Assembly (NCBI GenBank): GCA_020002185.1
Contig: CM034531.1
Location: 86,839,759 to 86,903,758, forward strand
Direction of reading: 5' to 3'
DNA: 64,000 bases
DNA from: Paraescarpia echinospica
Lineage: Eukaryota > Annelida > Polychaeta > Sabellida > Siboglinidae
The notes below the pieces were generated by a model that was given only the letters and a program-made list of their open reading frames with translations, had not been told where the DNA came from and did not search any database. A program made the translations under genes and the position numbers. Shown here one piece after another: positions 33,346 to 45,782 of the stretch. Every line of letters begins with the position of its first letter. Positions within the stretch are counted from its first letter, which is position 1.

Positions 33346-34039
33346 AAAATAATGATAAAATATAATTTAATTAAACAATTTCCCTAAAAATCATGCTAAT
33401 TTGTGCAAATTGTGCCAACACAAATGAGTAAAATATTACTTGTTGGCATATTTGAAAAGAAGGACTACAAATCTACCAGTATGCCAACTGTCATCGATAA
33501 ACATTAATAGATCTGTTTTTAGCATAGTTTTAATACAAATATGCACGCGTTTTGTTGTCCTTTTCCAGTTCACTGGTACTGTATAAGAAACAAATAAAAA
33601 CATTTACATCTTCAAAAATTAATATCTCGAAAAATAGTTTACCGATTTGGATATTGTTTTCACTTTTCACTTTCTCGTGGGTTCCGCCATATGATAAAAA
33701 TATAAAGCAACAAATAGCTGCAATTTGCACTATGCTATGTATTACTACGAGCCCATGATTAAATCCACCAGGGAAATTACAGGCCTATCCCGCTAGGTGA
33801 CACTACTCACCTTGTTACTTCACATAGGATATTAGTAAGCGCCCACTGTTACACCCTCCTATGCAAAGCAACAATGCAAGTCATGTGTAGATTGGAATAG
33901 ACCAACTTAATGACATTACATTTATTTTTTCACATAGGTTATAACAACAGCATATATACATCAACACATATTCACAGCAATAATGCCGGCCCCAATGGTA
34001 CTGTTAAATAATACCTACAATTCCTAGCAGTATAACCAA
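33346..34039. other. No gene recognised between two satellites
   Basis: AT-rich spacer. Frames of 66-68 codons on both strands at about 33530-33758 are mutual shadows with no recognisable content. Confidence 0.5.
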
Positions 34040-34780
34040 CCAGCACTAACTATGAAAATGTCACGAAGCTACCGGTTTGAAACGTTAATATGTTAAGACG
34101 TTACTTCGGTGATGAACTATATTACTAAAACACTACCTCTCTACCGCGCTGAAACGCTAAAAAGTATGAATATACCGGGTTGACGCATTAAAATATAAAA
34201 ATGTAAGGAAGTTACCTTGGTAATATACTAAATTACTAAAAGACTGCAACTCTAAAGCCATGAAAAATTAAATATGTTAAGAAGGTACCCCGCTGATAGA
34301 TTAAACTACGAAAATGTTACAAGTCTACTGCGCTGAAACGCTAAAATGTTCAGAAGTTATCTTAGTAATGTACTAAATTACTAAAATACCACCAATCTAA
34401 CGCGATGAAACGTTGCATTTTTAAGAAGTTACCTCGGTAATCTATTAAATTACTAAAACACTACCACTCTAACGCCATGAAACGCTAAAAGGTGTTACTA
34501 AGTTACCGCAATGACGCACTAAACTACGAAAATGCTACATATCTACCAAGCTGAAGAGCTAAAATGTTAGGAAGTTACCTTGGTAATGTACTAAATTACT
34601 AAACCACTACCACTGTAACGCCATGAAATGTTAAGAAGGTTACAAAGTTACCGCATTGACGCATTAAACTATGAAAATGTCTACCGCGTTGATATCGATG
34701 ATATCACTAAACTAGCAAGAATATTCGACGCTCACGCGCTAAAGTAAGAAAGTTCTACAAGTCTACGATATTGAAACGAT
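34040..34780. repeat. Tandem satellite, about 72-bp unit, about ten copies, possible alternation
   Basis: Units contain TAAATTACTAAAACACTACC (or TAAACTACGAAAATGCTACA), TCTAACGC-ATGAAACGCTAAAA and GAAGTTACCTCGGTAATG. Anchors fall near 34054, 34121, 34228, 34303, 34374, 34446, 34520, 34590 and 34664. Two monomer types (TTACTAAAAC and CTACGAAAATG) partly alternate, suggesting higher-order organisation. Confidence 0.8.
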
Positions 34781-36219
34781 AAATTTGTCGTTTTTGTCTT
34801 GATGTATCGCCTTTGATCGACGTTTTCGTGTTAATCGTGTCTTGTCTCGTTATTCGGTTACAATGTCAAACTTTGTCATTTTTGACTTCGCTGCTTCTAC
34901 TTCGCTACATAGAAACAAGAATTCTTATGTCCTAAAAGTTTGGCTCGCCACTTTTACCTAGTCATATATACACGACAGTGTACAAAGTCTGGATTTTGTA
35001 ATACAACACATTGGGTAGCGAAGTTAAGAATATACTCATTTCAATAGACCGGTAATATGTAAATATTTCATGACGACAAAACCAAGAAATATAATATCTT
35101 CCACATTGAACGGTGGCCTGGTGTACAGAGACCGTGTCATTAGCAGATTGGGTTTACGAATACCAAAGACAAAAGATGTTAAAGAAGGTAATGAAGAAAA
35201 AGCTAACAGTTTATTGTTACTTACTTACTTACTTACTTACTTACTTGGACATATATAATATACTTACTAATATTATGTTTTATTTGATAAGCAATTTTTT
35301 TGTCGGACACATGCAGACCATAAAATTGACGTAGGTTCAGGAAATGTAGACATAATTATGAACATGATAAATTTACAATGCACCGCATACAAACAGTCAT
35401 CAAAGCGGTGGACTATTACTTCACTGGATTTGGCAGAAAGTAATCCATTGATAACTTGAAACTGTTCACACTAATAACTTAATAAAATAATTTGGTATAC
35501 GGTTGTCACCATGGATACAATGAACAATAGTGAATAACTTGATTACTCGTACACTCGGGTAATAAATACAATAATACAAGTAAAAAGCAACAGATGAGTA
35601 ACAGTCATTAACAACTCTTATATAAATATAGGCTCTTTGGATATAAGAGGTTGCAGCATAGCTTATCGTACATGTCGTTGCGTTGTACTGAAACATTTCG
35701 TCTTGAAATATATAGTCGATTTTCAATTGTGCGCATGCGCCGTGCCCTATATGGGTCACATTGAGTAACGTGCAAATTTCCCGGCAAGCTTACTGAAATA
35801 TTCGGGCGTTGGATGTTGCAGCGTGCCCAGGTGACTGTAAGTTCCGAATGATATTGGAATTCCCATTTGCATTGGACTAATGTATTTTTATATGTACACC
35901 TGCAGGTTTAGAGCTATGGTTGGCCGTGGTCGCAGTACCCATCTGATCTGTCATTCTGTGGCTCACACACGGATAGCCTAGGGCTAGGCTCTACTCTAGC
36001 GTGTTCACTGACACTGTCAGTGTCACTGACTGACACTTGCATGACATCCATGCCCCCCCCCGGCTGCAACACTTCTTCCACTTTGTTTAGATTTAGCCTT
36101 AGGCTTAGGCTGAGTTTGAGACTAGTCTTAATCTGATACTAAGACTGCCTGTTATGCCCGCAATGCCTATAACCTATGTCATGGCTACAGCTATGGCCTA
36201 TGCCATGGCTATGCCTATG
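34781..36219. other. No gene recognised; (TTAC)n tract
   Basis: A (TTAC)n run occupies about 35216-35245. CACTGACACTGTCAGTGTCA with more CACTGAC units around 36007-36040 forms a short palindromic cluster. AGCCTAGGGCTAGGCTC and TTAGCCTTAGGCTTAGGCTG are locally repeated at 35975-36120. Confidence 0.6.
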
Positions 36220-36270
36220 CCATGGCTATGTCCCTATGGCTATGGCGTGGGCATAGGGACATAGCCATGG
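36220..36270. repeat. Perfect 19-bp inverted repeat
   Basis: CCATGGCTATGTCCCTATG at 36220-36238 is the exact reverse complement of 36252-36270, with a 13-nt spacer. It lies in a region of degenerate GCCTATGCCATGGCTATG units (36140-36270). Similar units resume at 42155-42260, on the far side of the SINE and LINE E. Confidence 0.9.
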
Positions 36271-36470
36271 GTTAGTTTCAGAGTTATGGGTTAAGTTAAG
36301 GTTGCGTTATCAACAACAATATTTTTGCTTTTCCCAAGCCTCGACCTATAATTTATTACCTTATATCATGACCATGGCTGTATAGGGTACATGCTGATAG
36401 CAATTATTATACATAAATTATGCAATTAAGGTCTAAGCCTATAACGTTTAGCATACACGACATAAAAGTA

Positions 36471-36735
36471 AAGGTAAGTTCTTATATAGAGCAGTGTCCG
36501 GACCAGTCCTCAGGACTGCTCAAGGCGCTTTACACTTTACTTCCTTGGGAGACCTGCTCAATCGAACACCATCTCAACTTCTGTGGGAAGCATCCAGCCA
36601 CGCTGCATTTGATGCGCGAAGACTAATCGTACACAAATATCCACCACTGTCTATAGCCAGGTACTCATTCATACATCTGAGCGAACTGATCGACACGGCA
36701 GCCCATGACTCTACCCCAGAGCCACTGCGCCGATC
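36471..36735 (-). mobile_element. tRNA-derived SINE-related copy 2
   Basis: Shares with copy 1 (17153-17375) the body GGTAAGTTCTTATATAGAGC, CAGTCCTCAGGACTGCTCAA, GGCGCTTTACACTTTACT and the segment with TCGAACACCATCTC. It differs in the tRNA-like half, where the B box is not recognisable. A CAGTGGCTC A-box-like stretch remains near 36717-36725. It is diverged and probably inactive. Confidence 0.65.
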
Positions 36736-37100
36736 ATAGACATAGGAAAAGATGTCTGAGAAGGTTGCGCATACACGTGCACGTGCAGAGCTATCCACTA
36801 TCTCTACGTGATTTTTACCGTACCACGCACGTCCCAGGCGCTAAGATGTGTGCAGGGTAACTATCCCGGGCCTGGGAAAGGTTAGGTGAGTTAACTGCGT
36901 AGAAAAAAGAATGACATTTCGTCGTATTTGCCAGACATTTAATGGCGCAATCTGAAACGGGTCAATTATCGTCCACTCCATGAATGCTTCCATAGGACTA
37001 CGTCGCTCTTGACCAGACAAAACAACCGACCAAGGTTACGTAACAACTACCGAGGCCCAACAACAATCGCTACTCCTGTGATTACACAACATCCATCACA

Positions 37101-37829
37101 GTGCCGAACATGCCACCAAAGACACGTCGAAACAGTTCGGACGATCCGGAGGCCCTCGCATTACGTCTAATCAAATTACTGAGTGACGATGCCGTATTGG
37201 CGAAACTCAAAAGTGCGTTGTATCCGCGTGACATTGCGGAAAAACTCGATACTCTAAACGGTCGCATCGAACATTTGACAAAAGAAATACGAGCGAAGGA
37301 CTCGCGAATTGCCGAGCTGGAAACGAAGGTCGACACGCTTAAGCAAACAGCTGACAAACTTGAACAATATACTCGTCGCTCAAACTTAACTTTCCACGGC
37401 ATCGCGGAAAGAAGCGAGGGTGAGGACACAGACACCATAGTCCTCGAGATCATCAATGACAAGATGAAAACTACGCCGCCACTAACTAGAGAGGACTTAG
37501 AGCGAAGCCATCGCCTTGGCGCTAAACGAGCCACGGGGTCCCGCCCAATCATTGTGCGCTTGAAGACAGAGCGAAAGCGTGATAACGTTTTCCGCAGTCG
37601 CTTTAACCTGAAAGACTACAACAGAAGAAATAGTAATGCACGGGTCTTCGTTAACGAAGATTTAACAAGTCGTAGGTCAATGTTGGCTTATGAATGCAGA
37701 AAACTGAAAAAACAAAAAAAGATCAACGACTGCTGGACTGCCAACGCCAAAATTATGGTCAAAGACCTCAGCAATAAAATCAAAGAAATCACATGTGTAA
37801 ATGATTTCCAGTTGTACATATGTAAGTGA
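37101..37829 (+). CDS. LINE E ORF1, coiled-coil nucleic-acid-binding protein
   Basis: Intact 242-codon frame. Residues about 30-95 form a charged heptad-like coiled coil (KLDTLNGRIEHLTKEIRAKD, ELETKVDTLKQTADKLEQYT). A predicted RNA-recognition-like fold follows from RRSNLTFHGI through SRPIIVRLKTERKRDNVFRS, then a basic C-terminal region (MLAYECRKLKKQKK). This coiled coil + RRM-like + basic tail layout is that of LINE ORF1 proteins, which trimerise and bind element RNA as a chaperone (family knowledge). The start ATG at 37101 is used because upstream codons are not protein-like; an ATG at 37110 is equally possible. The ORF is open, unlike ORF2. Confidence 0.8.
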   Translation: MPNMPPKTRRNSSDDPEALALRLIKLLSDDAVLAKLKSALYPRDIAEKLDTLNGRIEHLTKEIRAKDSRIAELETKVDTLKQTADKLEQYTRRSNLTFHGIAERSEGEDTDTIVLEIINDKMKTTPPLTREDLERSHRLGAKRATGSRPIIVRLKTERKRDNVFRSRFNLKDYNRRNSNARVFVNEDLTSRRSMLAYECRKLKKQKKINDCWTANAKIMVKDLSNKIKEITCVNDFQLYICK

Positions 37830-38590
37830 TCACCAGTTGTACATCTGTAAATGATCTCCAGTTGTACGTTATTGTCAATGAAAGCATTGATAACTTGATA
37901 ATCTGTAATACATTCAAGATTATTGTGTGATTCTACCTTTTAAGTGATTATATGTTTTATGTATTTCTATTTTTATATATTGCTGTTCTTCTGTCGGTTA
38001 AAATTATTATCAACATGCTAATTCATATTTTGAAAAATAATAATTACATAATCTACTTATGCTGTATGACCAACTGCAATTAACAGTTTGCAGTATTGTT
38101 GATATATCTGATGATATATGGGCCATTCATGCCCTTTTGTTTTCTTTTTTTGTATGAATGACATTTAAAAAACTAGTATTATAACTAATCGTTTCTCTCC
38201 TCATAACATCAGTAATGCTTAATTACTTTTGATATCTTGATACTGGACTAATCAAGACATTATATCTCTTCTATTATTATTTTTAGATTGACAACTGTTA
38301 ATTTATATGCAGCCACTGTTGATAACATAGCTCACCCCTTTCCCTGGCGTTACGCCTTATATTCATGACCCATCACCCAATCTGTCATGTTTTTTTTTTC
38401 TTATCTTTATATTTATTTTATTCTAAGTCTAGTCGTGACTACTCTGATATTTGCCCTGTTACACACGGAGTATTTCTTAACATTCATATATGCACAGGAA
38501 ATAAATACACACAAGTTCACTTTTTTTGTAAAATACCTAACATACGTAATAAGGCTGGCAATATTATTGGTTCATGTCCGAACCTAAGCA

Positions 38591-41500
38591 ATGACTTCTG
38601 ATGTGACATTTCTCTCCCACTTGGGAGGTATCCGAAACTGTTCTTTAATAAATCTTCTAGATATAAACGAAAATAGTACTGAACAAAATGAACATCAGTT
38701 GATCCATTGTTCTTCATACTATGACATCGATATGTTTCACAAGTTAGCACACAAAAATACTGATAATTTTAGTATCCTAAGCTTAAATATTCAATCCATT
38801 AATGCTAAATTTGATTAACTTGAACTTTTTGGAGAGCTTCTAAATACTAAACAATTTAAATTTAGCATTATATGTTTGCAAGAAACATGGAAGTCAAATC
38901 ATGATAATTTATCTCAATTCAGTTTACACGGATATGATCTAATTGCTCAGGGGAAACATTGTAGTGTCAAAGGGGGTTTAATAATTTACGTAGATAATAA
39001 ATATAAATATAAAGTACTTAAGAATATCAACATGTATGAACATTGGGAGGGGTTAGTAATTCAAGTAACTGGAGGCAGCTTATCAAAAACACTTACTATT
39101 GGAAACATATACAGACCGCCTAGGTCACTAAATCAAAATATTATAGATTTCATAGCTGAATTTTCAACAACACTGGCTACTCTAGAAAGTTGTAATAATC
39201 TAATAATTTCAGGCGATTTCGATATCAATCTACTGAAAATAAATGAGAACAAAATATATAGTGAATTTTTTTAAACTATAATTTCATACAGTCTCTATCC
39301 ACAAATTACCTTTCCAACTCGCTTTACCAGAACTAACGGAACACTGATAGACAACTTTTTCAGTAAATTAAATAAATCAATATTAGATAGCACTGCAGGA
39401 ATCTTCACAAATACCCTTTCTGATCATCAACCTTACTTCCTAATCATGAATATCAACGTAAAATCCAAACCTTCTCCAAAATTTGTTCGAGTAAATCTAC
39501 AAAATAAGGTAGCTATGCATAATGTTAAACTAGAGATAAATTCGGATGCAATGTATAACAAACTAAACAAATCTCCTACGGCTGACCACAATTTAAATTA
39601 TAACATAATACACGAAGAAAATAAGCATATGCCTATTAAAATCATGAAATATAATAAATACAAACATAAGCATTCAACCTGGATCACACACGGTCTTCTA
39701 AAATCAATCAAATATCGAGACTCGCTTTATAAGAAATAAAAAATGTCTAATCCAAATTTACCTATGTACGAAGTCCTTCTAACTAACCTAAAAACATATA
39801 ACTCAATATTAAAGAAAAATATTCGTACTGCCAAACAAATGTACTTTGAGTCACGCTTTAACCGATATAAAGATGACATCAGAAATACATGGAAAACCAC
39901 AAATGAATTTATCTCCAAAAACAATTCAAACAACACTGTTTTGTTTAAAAGTAATGGTATAACTATAACAGATAAAACGGTTATTGCAAACCAATTTAAC
40001 AACTTTTTTACAAGTATAGGTCAGTCGACAGCACAAGACATTCATTACAATGGAAATAAGGATTACAATTACTACTTAAATGATAATGTCCATTCCGTGT
40101 TCAGTCTACTAAATGTTGATGAAGAAATAGTCAAGAAAACCATTGAAAGCCTTCCCAATAAAAACAGTAGTGGCTATGACGGTATTTCCTGCAAACTTTT
40201 GAAAATAATTGAACCCTCCATCATCAAACCATTAACCCTGGTAATAAATCAAGTAATAAATACTGGTATATTTCCCGATACACTTAAACTCGCTAAAGTA
40301 ATTCCTATTTTTAAGAAAGATGACCCATCTGATTTTAAAAATTATAGACCCATATCTCTTCTTCCAACAATTTCAAAAGTGATAGAGAAAATAATATCTA
40401 GTCAACTAACAGCATACTTTAATGATTCTGATCTATTTGTTAAAAATCAATATGGTTTTAGAAAAAAACACTCTACCGAGTATGCATCACTTGAACTAAT
40501 AGATAGAATAATTACACAAATTGATAAAAATTATGTTCCTTTCAGTATTTTTCTTGACCTCTCTAAGGCCTTCGATACAATTGATCACTCGATACTATTA
40601 ACTAAACTAAGATATTATGGATTACAGGGTCCTACCCTGAATATATTTAATAGCTACTTAAGCAATAGAAGACAATACACCGAATTTCAAAATGAAAGTT
40701 CTGATATTCTACCTATCACAATTGGTGTACCACAAGGATCTACTCTTGGTCCCCTATTATTCGTAATATACATTAATGATTTCCCTAAAGCTAGCGAAAT
40801 GTTTAACTTTATTATATATGCCGTCGATACCACCTTATTTAGCACCATCAATTATTGTCAAGGTAACTCCCCAAATAGAAATATAGAATCGGCAATAAAC
40901 GATGAACTCCTTAAAATAATTGAATGGTTAAACATTAATAAATTATCATTAAACAGAAACAAATCCAAATATATGATTTTTCACATGCAAAATAAAGCTG
41001 TCGATAACTTTATGCTCAATATAAATGGTACAAACATTGAAAGAGTAGATGAATTTAATTTTTTAGGACTTACTTTAGATACAAATTTAAATTGGAATAA
41101 ACACATTGAAAAAGTATCAAACAAGTGTTCCAAAACAGTCGGCATCTTAAACAGACTAAAATATGTCTTTCCCCTAGAAATTAAAATTATCTTATATAAT
41201 ACGTTATCACATATCAACTATTGCATTATGGTGTGGGGATACCAAGGTAGTCGAATGTTAAAAATACAAAAGAAAGCTATGAGAATTTTATCTATAAGTA
41301 AATATAATTCACACTCTGAGCCACTTTTCAAAAAATTGAATATCTTAAAAAATTTATGACATGTTAAAATTACATGAACTTAAGTTTTATTATAAATATG
41401 TACATCATGACCTCCCTGCTTACCTATTAAATTGGAAAATAATTACAAATGCTTACGTACACAATTACAACACAAGGAAAAAACAGAGTTACACCCATTC

Positions 41501-41700
41501 AGAACAAAACATGAATTTGCCAAAAGATGTCTTAGATACAGTTTGCCACATGTCATTAACAATACCTCAAAGTTAGTCACAGAGAAGATTGGAACACATA
41601 GCTTCAGAAGTTTTGGTAATTATGCAAAAATCAATTTATTAGAAAAATACGTAGATACGTGTACAATATTAAACTGCTATACATGCTATCAAAGTCATTA
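38591..41700 (+). pseudogene. LINE E ORF2, endonuclease-reverse transcriptase with few breaks
   Basis: One frame runs 38591-41359 interrupted only by TAA at 38816, 39271 and 39737. Endonuclease blocks: SLNIQSINAKFD, CLQETW, GNIYRPP, SGDFDIN (Asp in place of Asn of GDFN) and LSDHQPYF. RT blocks: LAKVIPIFKKDDPSDFKNYR, YGFRKKHSTEYASL, LDLSKAFDTIDHSIL, GVPQGSTLGPLLF and then IIYAVDTTLF. The usual F/YADD has Val at residue 361 of the frame opened at 39743 (codon GTC, 40823-40825), removing a catalytic Asp. After a TGA at 41357 and a one-base shift, the C-terminal LKLHELKFYYKYVHHDLPAY domain follows to about 41700. The protein could not be catalytically active as it stands. Confidence 0.85.
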
Positions 41701-42154
41701 AAACTGTATTAATGCATGTGATATGTATGGATATGTATTGTATATATATAAATCAGCATATGGATATTGTATTTGTGCATATACACATACATATAAAGTA
41801 TATTGAAGTGTACTATTGACAACTAGTATTTGTATGTTTTAACATACCTTTAATACTCCAGTACATGCATATATGTAATCAAGTAATCTCGGTTTCTTTT
41901 CTTTTCCTGCACTTTTACTTTTACTTTTACATTTACATTTGCACTTCCTTCGGTAAAATTAAATTGAAACAAATTATTTACTGTGGCTCCTATGAGAGCG
42001 ACTGTTATTGTCTTAATAGGAGTCACAGACCCCATCTAATTTGAAATTACACTGCATTTGTATATATATGCCTGTTCATGTTACGTTAATTTCATATTAT
42101 ACACATATTGTAATTGGGGTCTAAATAAAACTTTCTTGTTCTTGTTCTTGTTCA

Positions 42155-42570
42155 TAGTAATAGCTGCCATAGCCAAGCCCAAGGCATAGCCATTGGCCAT
42201 GGCATGTGCATAGGCATGGACATGGTTATTCTATAGGCATACCCATAGGCAGTCAAGGCTATTTACACCTGACGATCAGCACGAACAGATAGATTTATAT
42301 ACAATGCAAGTGTAAATACAAACATAGTGCTACCTTAATTATTTCCAAATAACCTTTAGAAAGGCTAAACCTAACCCAACACTTTCCCCCTGGCATATGG
42401 AACAGTTATGCCTCATGTTTTTGGTGACCAATAATGGTTAGCTAGTCCGCCAATTTAACATTGACCGTGACAGTGTGAATAGTCGGTCCAAAAACTAAAA
42501 TGCTATAAGTAACTGTACTGTACACATAACTATTGAGCCGGAATATGGTAATAGTACACTATAGCTTGTA
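42155..42570. other. Degenerate CCATAGGC repeat flank, then unassigned
   Basis: 42155-42260 holds AGCCATTGGCCATGGCATGT and CATAGGCATGG units like those at 36140-36270. This suggests LINE E (and perhaps the SINE) landed inside such a repeat. No gene is seen up to LINE F. Confidence 0.5.
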
Positions 42571-45157
42571 GTAATACTATTTGCCAAACTCCAAGATTGG
42601 CTTTACAACTGCGGAATTTCTCCTAGAATTTGGTGATTTGTTGGACTCCATGTCGATGTATACGTCAAACATGCTGATCGCAGGTGATTTTAACTTCCAC
42701 ATGGACAATACATCAGACAATGACACTAAGCGCTTTCAAAACATTCTAAATGCAGCAGATCTTACTCAGCACGTGGAAGTCCCTACGCATGTTGCCGGAC
42801 ATACCATCGACCTGCTTATAACGCGTTCATCTGATACGTTTCTGAATAATATACGAACAGAGCCGGTCACATGTCAGACCACTCGGCAATTCATTGCACA
42901 CTGCAACTCGTGAAACCACCAAACGTCCGGGTAACGACGACGAGTCGAAATTATCGATATATCAATACTACTGCGATATGTGATGAAATCCGTTCGTTGC
43001 TACTGTCAAATCATCTGTCTGATGACATGAACCATGCTGTTGACATGTACAATGAAACCATTACGGCTATCATTGACAAGCAAGCACCGTTGAAGAACCG
43101 CACAGTGAATGTACGACCACACACGCCGTGGTATAATGATGGCATACGATCGCAAAAGTGTGTTAGACGACAACTGGAAAGAACATGGAGAAAATCTGGA
43201 TTGGAGTCTGACAGACTTGCCTACTGCCTCCAGCGCCAGCTCGTCACTTCGTCTGTGCACCGTGCAAAACTTGAATACCACACGAATCAAATTGCTGATG
43301 CATCTGGTGACCAGAAGCAGCTGTTCAAGATTGTTGCCAAGCTCCTACACACTGACAATGGCACACCACTACCGCCATGTGACTCGTCTGACACACTGGC
43401 AATGCGGTTCTCAGATTTCTTCTCAGAAAAGATCTCGAAAATTCGGTCTGAACTGAATCAGAATGTCACCACTGTAAATGCCTCTGCTGATGATGCACCG
43501 CAGACGTGTCTGCTGACTGCATTTGAGCCAGCCACTGAGGCTGAAATTGGAATGTTGTTGAAGTCATCGCTAGTGAAATCTTGTGAACTTGATCCCATTC
43601 CGACATGGCTTCTTAGAGACTGTGCGCACGATGTTGTACCTGTGCTCATGACGATTGTTAACTTGTCACTGAGAACGGGGGTAATGCCTTCGCACTTGAA
43701 GGAAGCGCACATCAGGCCAGTACTCAAGAAACCGAGTCTAGACAAAACTGTCTTGAATAACTACCGACCCGTGTCAAATCTACCTATCTATCGAAGACAA
43801 TAGAACGTGTCGTTGCTGCAAGATTGTCAGCTCACATGTCAGAGCACAATCTCTGTGAGCCCTATCAGTCAGCGTACAAGCCGAATCACAGCGTTGAGAC
43901 GGCCCTTGTCTGTGTGCAGAATCACATCCTGCACGCAATGGACAATCAGCATGTTATCATCATGGTTCTCCTTGATCTATCGGCTGCGTTTGACACATTC
44001 GACCATGAAGTGATGTTGCATAGACTCTCACATGATATCGGAGTGGTCCAAGATGCACTGGACTGGTTTAAGTCATACCTAAGAGACAGAGTCCAGTCTG
44101 TCCACATTCATGGTGCTACATCGCCTGCTCGTCCTCTGGTATACGGGGTACCACAAGGCTCCGTGCTGGGTCCTCAGCTGTTCTCCATCTATGTAGCACC
44201 AGTTGCTAAGATTATTCGCAAGTACAATTTGATGTGTCATTTCTACGCGGATGATACTCAAATCTACATTCCAGTGAAACCACACCAAGAGGAAATTGCT
44301 GCGGCTGTCGTCCGTATTGAAGAATGTGTAGCGGAGATCAGGACGTGTATGGTGACAAACTTTTTAAAGTTGAATGACTCAAAGACAGAAGTCATCGTGT
44401 TCGGCTCTGCGCAACAACTAAAAAAAATTGAGCTGCGCACACTATGCATTGGAGACTGTTTGGTCACTGTAACTCAGAATGTACGGAACCTTGGTGTACA
44501 GTTCGATGCCGAGATGAAGATGGAGACGCACGTGACTGCTGTCTGTAGATCTGCAATTTTCCATCTCCGAAATATTGCAAGAATAAGACGTTATCTAACG
44601 CCTGCAGCGACGGAACAAGTCATACATGCGTTTGTTACCAGCAGACTTGACGTTGGCAATGCATTACTCCACCGACTGCCTGTGAAACAACTAGAACGGT
44701 TGCAGAGAGTACAGAACTGGGCGGCCCGCCTTGTCGACGGCGCCAGGAAGTTCTGTCATGTCACACCTCTATTGATGAAGCTGCACTGGCTGCCAATAGC
44801 AGTTAGAGTAGAGTATAAAATACTTCTACTCACGCACCGAGCACTGACTGGCTGTGCACCACAGTATATCACCAAATGTTTGAACAGACGTCAGCCAACT
44901 CGATTGTTGCGCTCCAGTGAACACAATCATTTATGTGTACCACGTGCATCGCGTCGCTGGGGTGATAGATCCTTTTGCGTGGCAGCCCCAACACTATGGA
45001 ACTTGCTGCCGAAAAAGCTGACTGCAACAAGAATGACAAACACTGATTTTAAATCAAACCTTAACACTTATCTGTTTTCCCGAACATTCTGTACGGCGCC
45101 GTGAGCAACGATTGTTGGAACGGCGCAATATAAATGTCACGATTTGATTTGATTTGC
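42571..45157 (+). pseudogene. L2-like LINE F, 5'-truncated ORF2 and 3' end
   Basis: Frame 42581-42913 carries the endonuclease end (LIAGDFNFHMDN, HTIDLLITRSSD). Frame 42871-43803 has SDHSAIHC, the linker, LDPIPTWLLRDC, and LKEAHIRPVLKKPSLDKTVL with NNYRPVSN. Frame 43824-45104 has YQSAYKPNHSVETAL, LLDLSAAFDTFDHEVM, GVPQGSVLGPQLFSIYV, CHFYADDTQIYIP (YADD intact) and the C-terminal WAARLVDGARKFCHVTPLL and LHWLPIAVRVEYKILLLTHR. Only two frameshifts break it (about 42900 and 43800). It ends with CGGCGCAATATAAATG and a GATTTGATTTG tail at about 45157, typical of L2-type ends. It lacks most of the endonuclease. Confidence 0.85.
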
Positions 45158-45399
45158 CATGTTGCTTGTGCGCATATGACTTCTGCGCCGACCAGATATT
45201 TCAACGACGAAATGTTTTGTTAAAACATAATTCATTGTGCTTTATTTGTTCTATACCTTCCTTTCTTTTTTAATAACCTTTCGGTTTTGATGCATTGCTC
45301 ATAGACAAGGGTATTTATTTATGAATTTATTGCCGACACATTTCACATGTTTTAGGTTGCGGCAGCACTGCTTATGCAGGCAAAGCAGGCATGCGAGAC

Positions 45400-45558
45400 T
45401 GTCGTGTACTGGCCGTGGGCTGCGCGTACGACATTATAGAATGAAGATTCTCGTAGAGAAAGTATGAACACGTTTATTGTGAAACAGGCGGAACTCGAGA
45501 TCCAAAGGAAAAGAGGAAACGGGGCATGGTAAACGGTTCCGCGATAAAGGATCTAACA
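45400..45558 (-). repeat. 3' LTR of gypsy element
   Basis: Plus-strand ends are TGTCGTGTACTGG...GGATCTAACA (TG...CA); 159 bp. Pairs with 49785-49946. Confidence 0.9.
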
Positions 45559-45572
45559 TTCCTCCCCCTTTA
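45559..45572 (-). promoter_or_regulatory. Polypurine tract of gypsy element
   Basis: On the minus strand AAAGGGGGAGGAA lies immediately before the 3' LTR (TGTTAGATCC). This is the expected place and composition of the plus-strand DNA primer. Confidence 0.8.
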
Positions 45573-45782
45573 AGAAAAACATAATTAGTATAATTGTAAA
45601 AATGTAAACTTTTAACGCCAACGAGAGTCACTTATACGTATCAATGTTATATCTAAGATAGATAGTATGCAACTGTTTATAGTACTAATCTAGTGCTCTC
45701 GCGACTAGCTGCAGCTACCGAAACATAGTCTATTCTGGCTATCTTGATCTATGCATTGTCCGTTATGACAGTAATATAGACT

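Larger units (their letters stand above)
36960..42154 (+). mobile_element. LINE E, nearly full-length two-ORF LINE (APE endonuclease)
   Basis: One plus-strand element with 5' UTR, ORF1 (37101-37829), a 760-bp spacer, ORF2 (from 38591), a C-terminal extension to about 41700 and a 3' UTR. It ends in AATAAA and three TTCTTG units at 42124-42154. Only a few nonsense codons and shifts break ORF2, so it is the youngest LINE here. The left end is approximate. By motif content it belongs with the Jockey/CR1/L2 assemblage; the exact clade is not decided. Confidence 0.8.

Noticed and set aside
37101..37829. ORF1 as a host RNA-binding gene
   Set aside because: Its coiled-coil/RRM-like/basic layout and position 760 bp before a LINE ORF2 fit a LINE ORF1 better.
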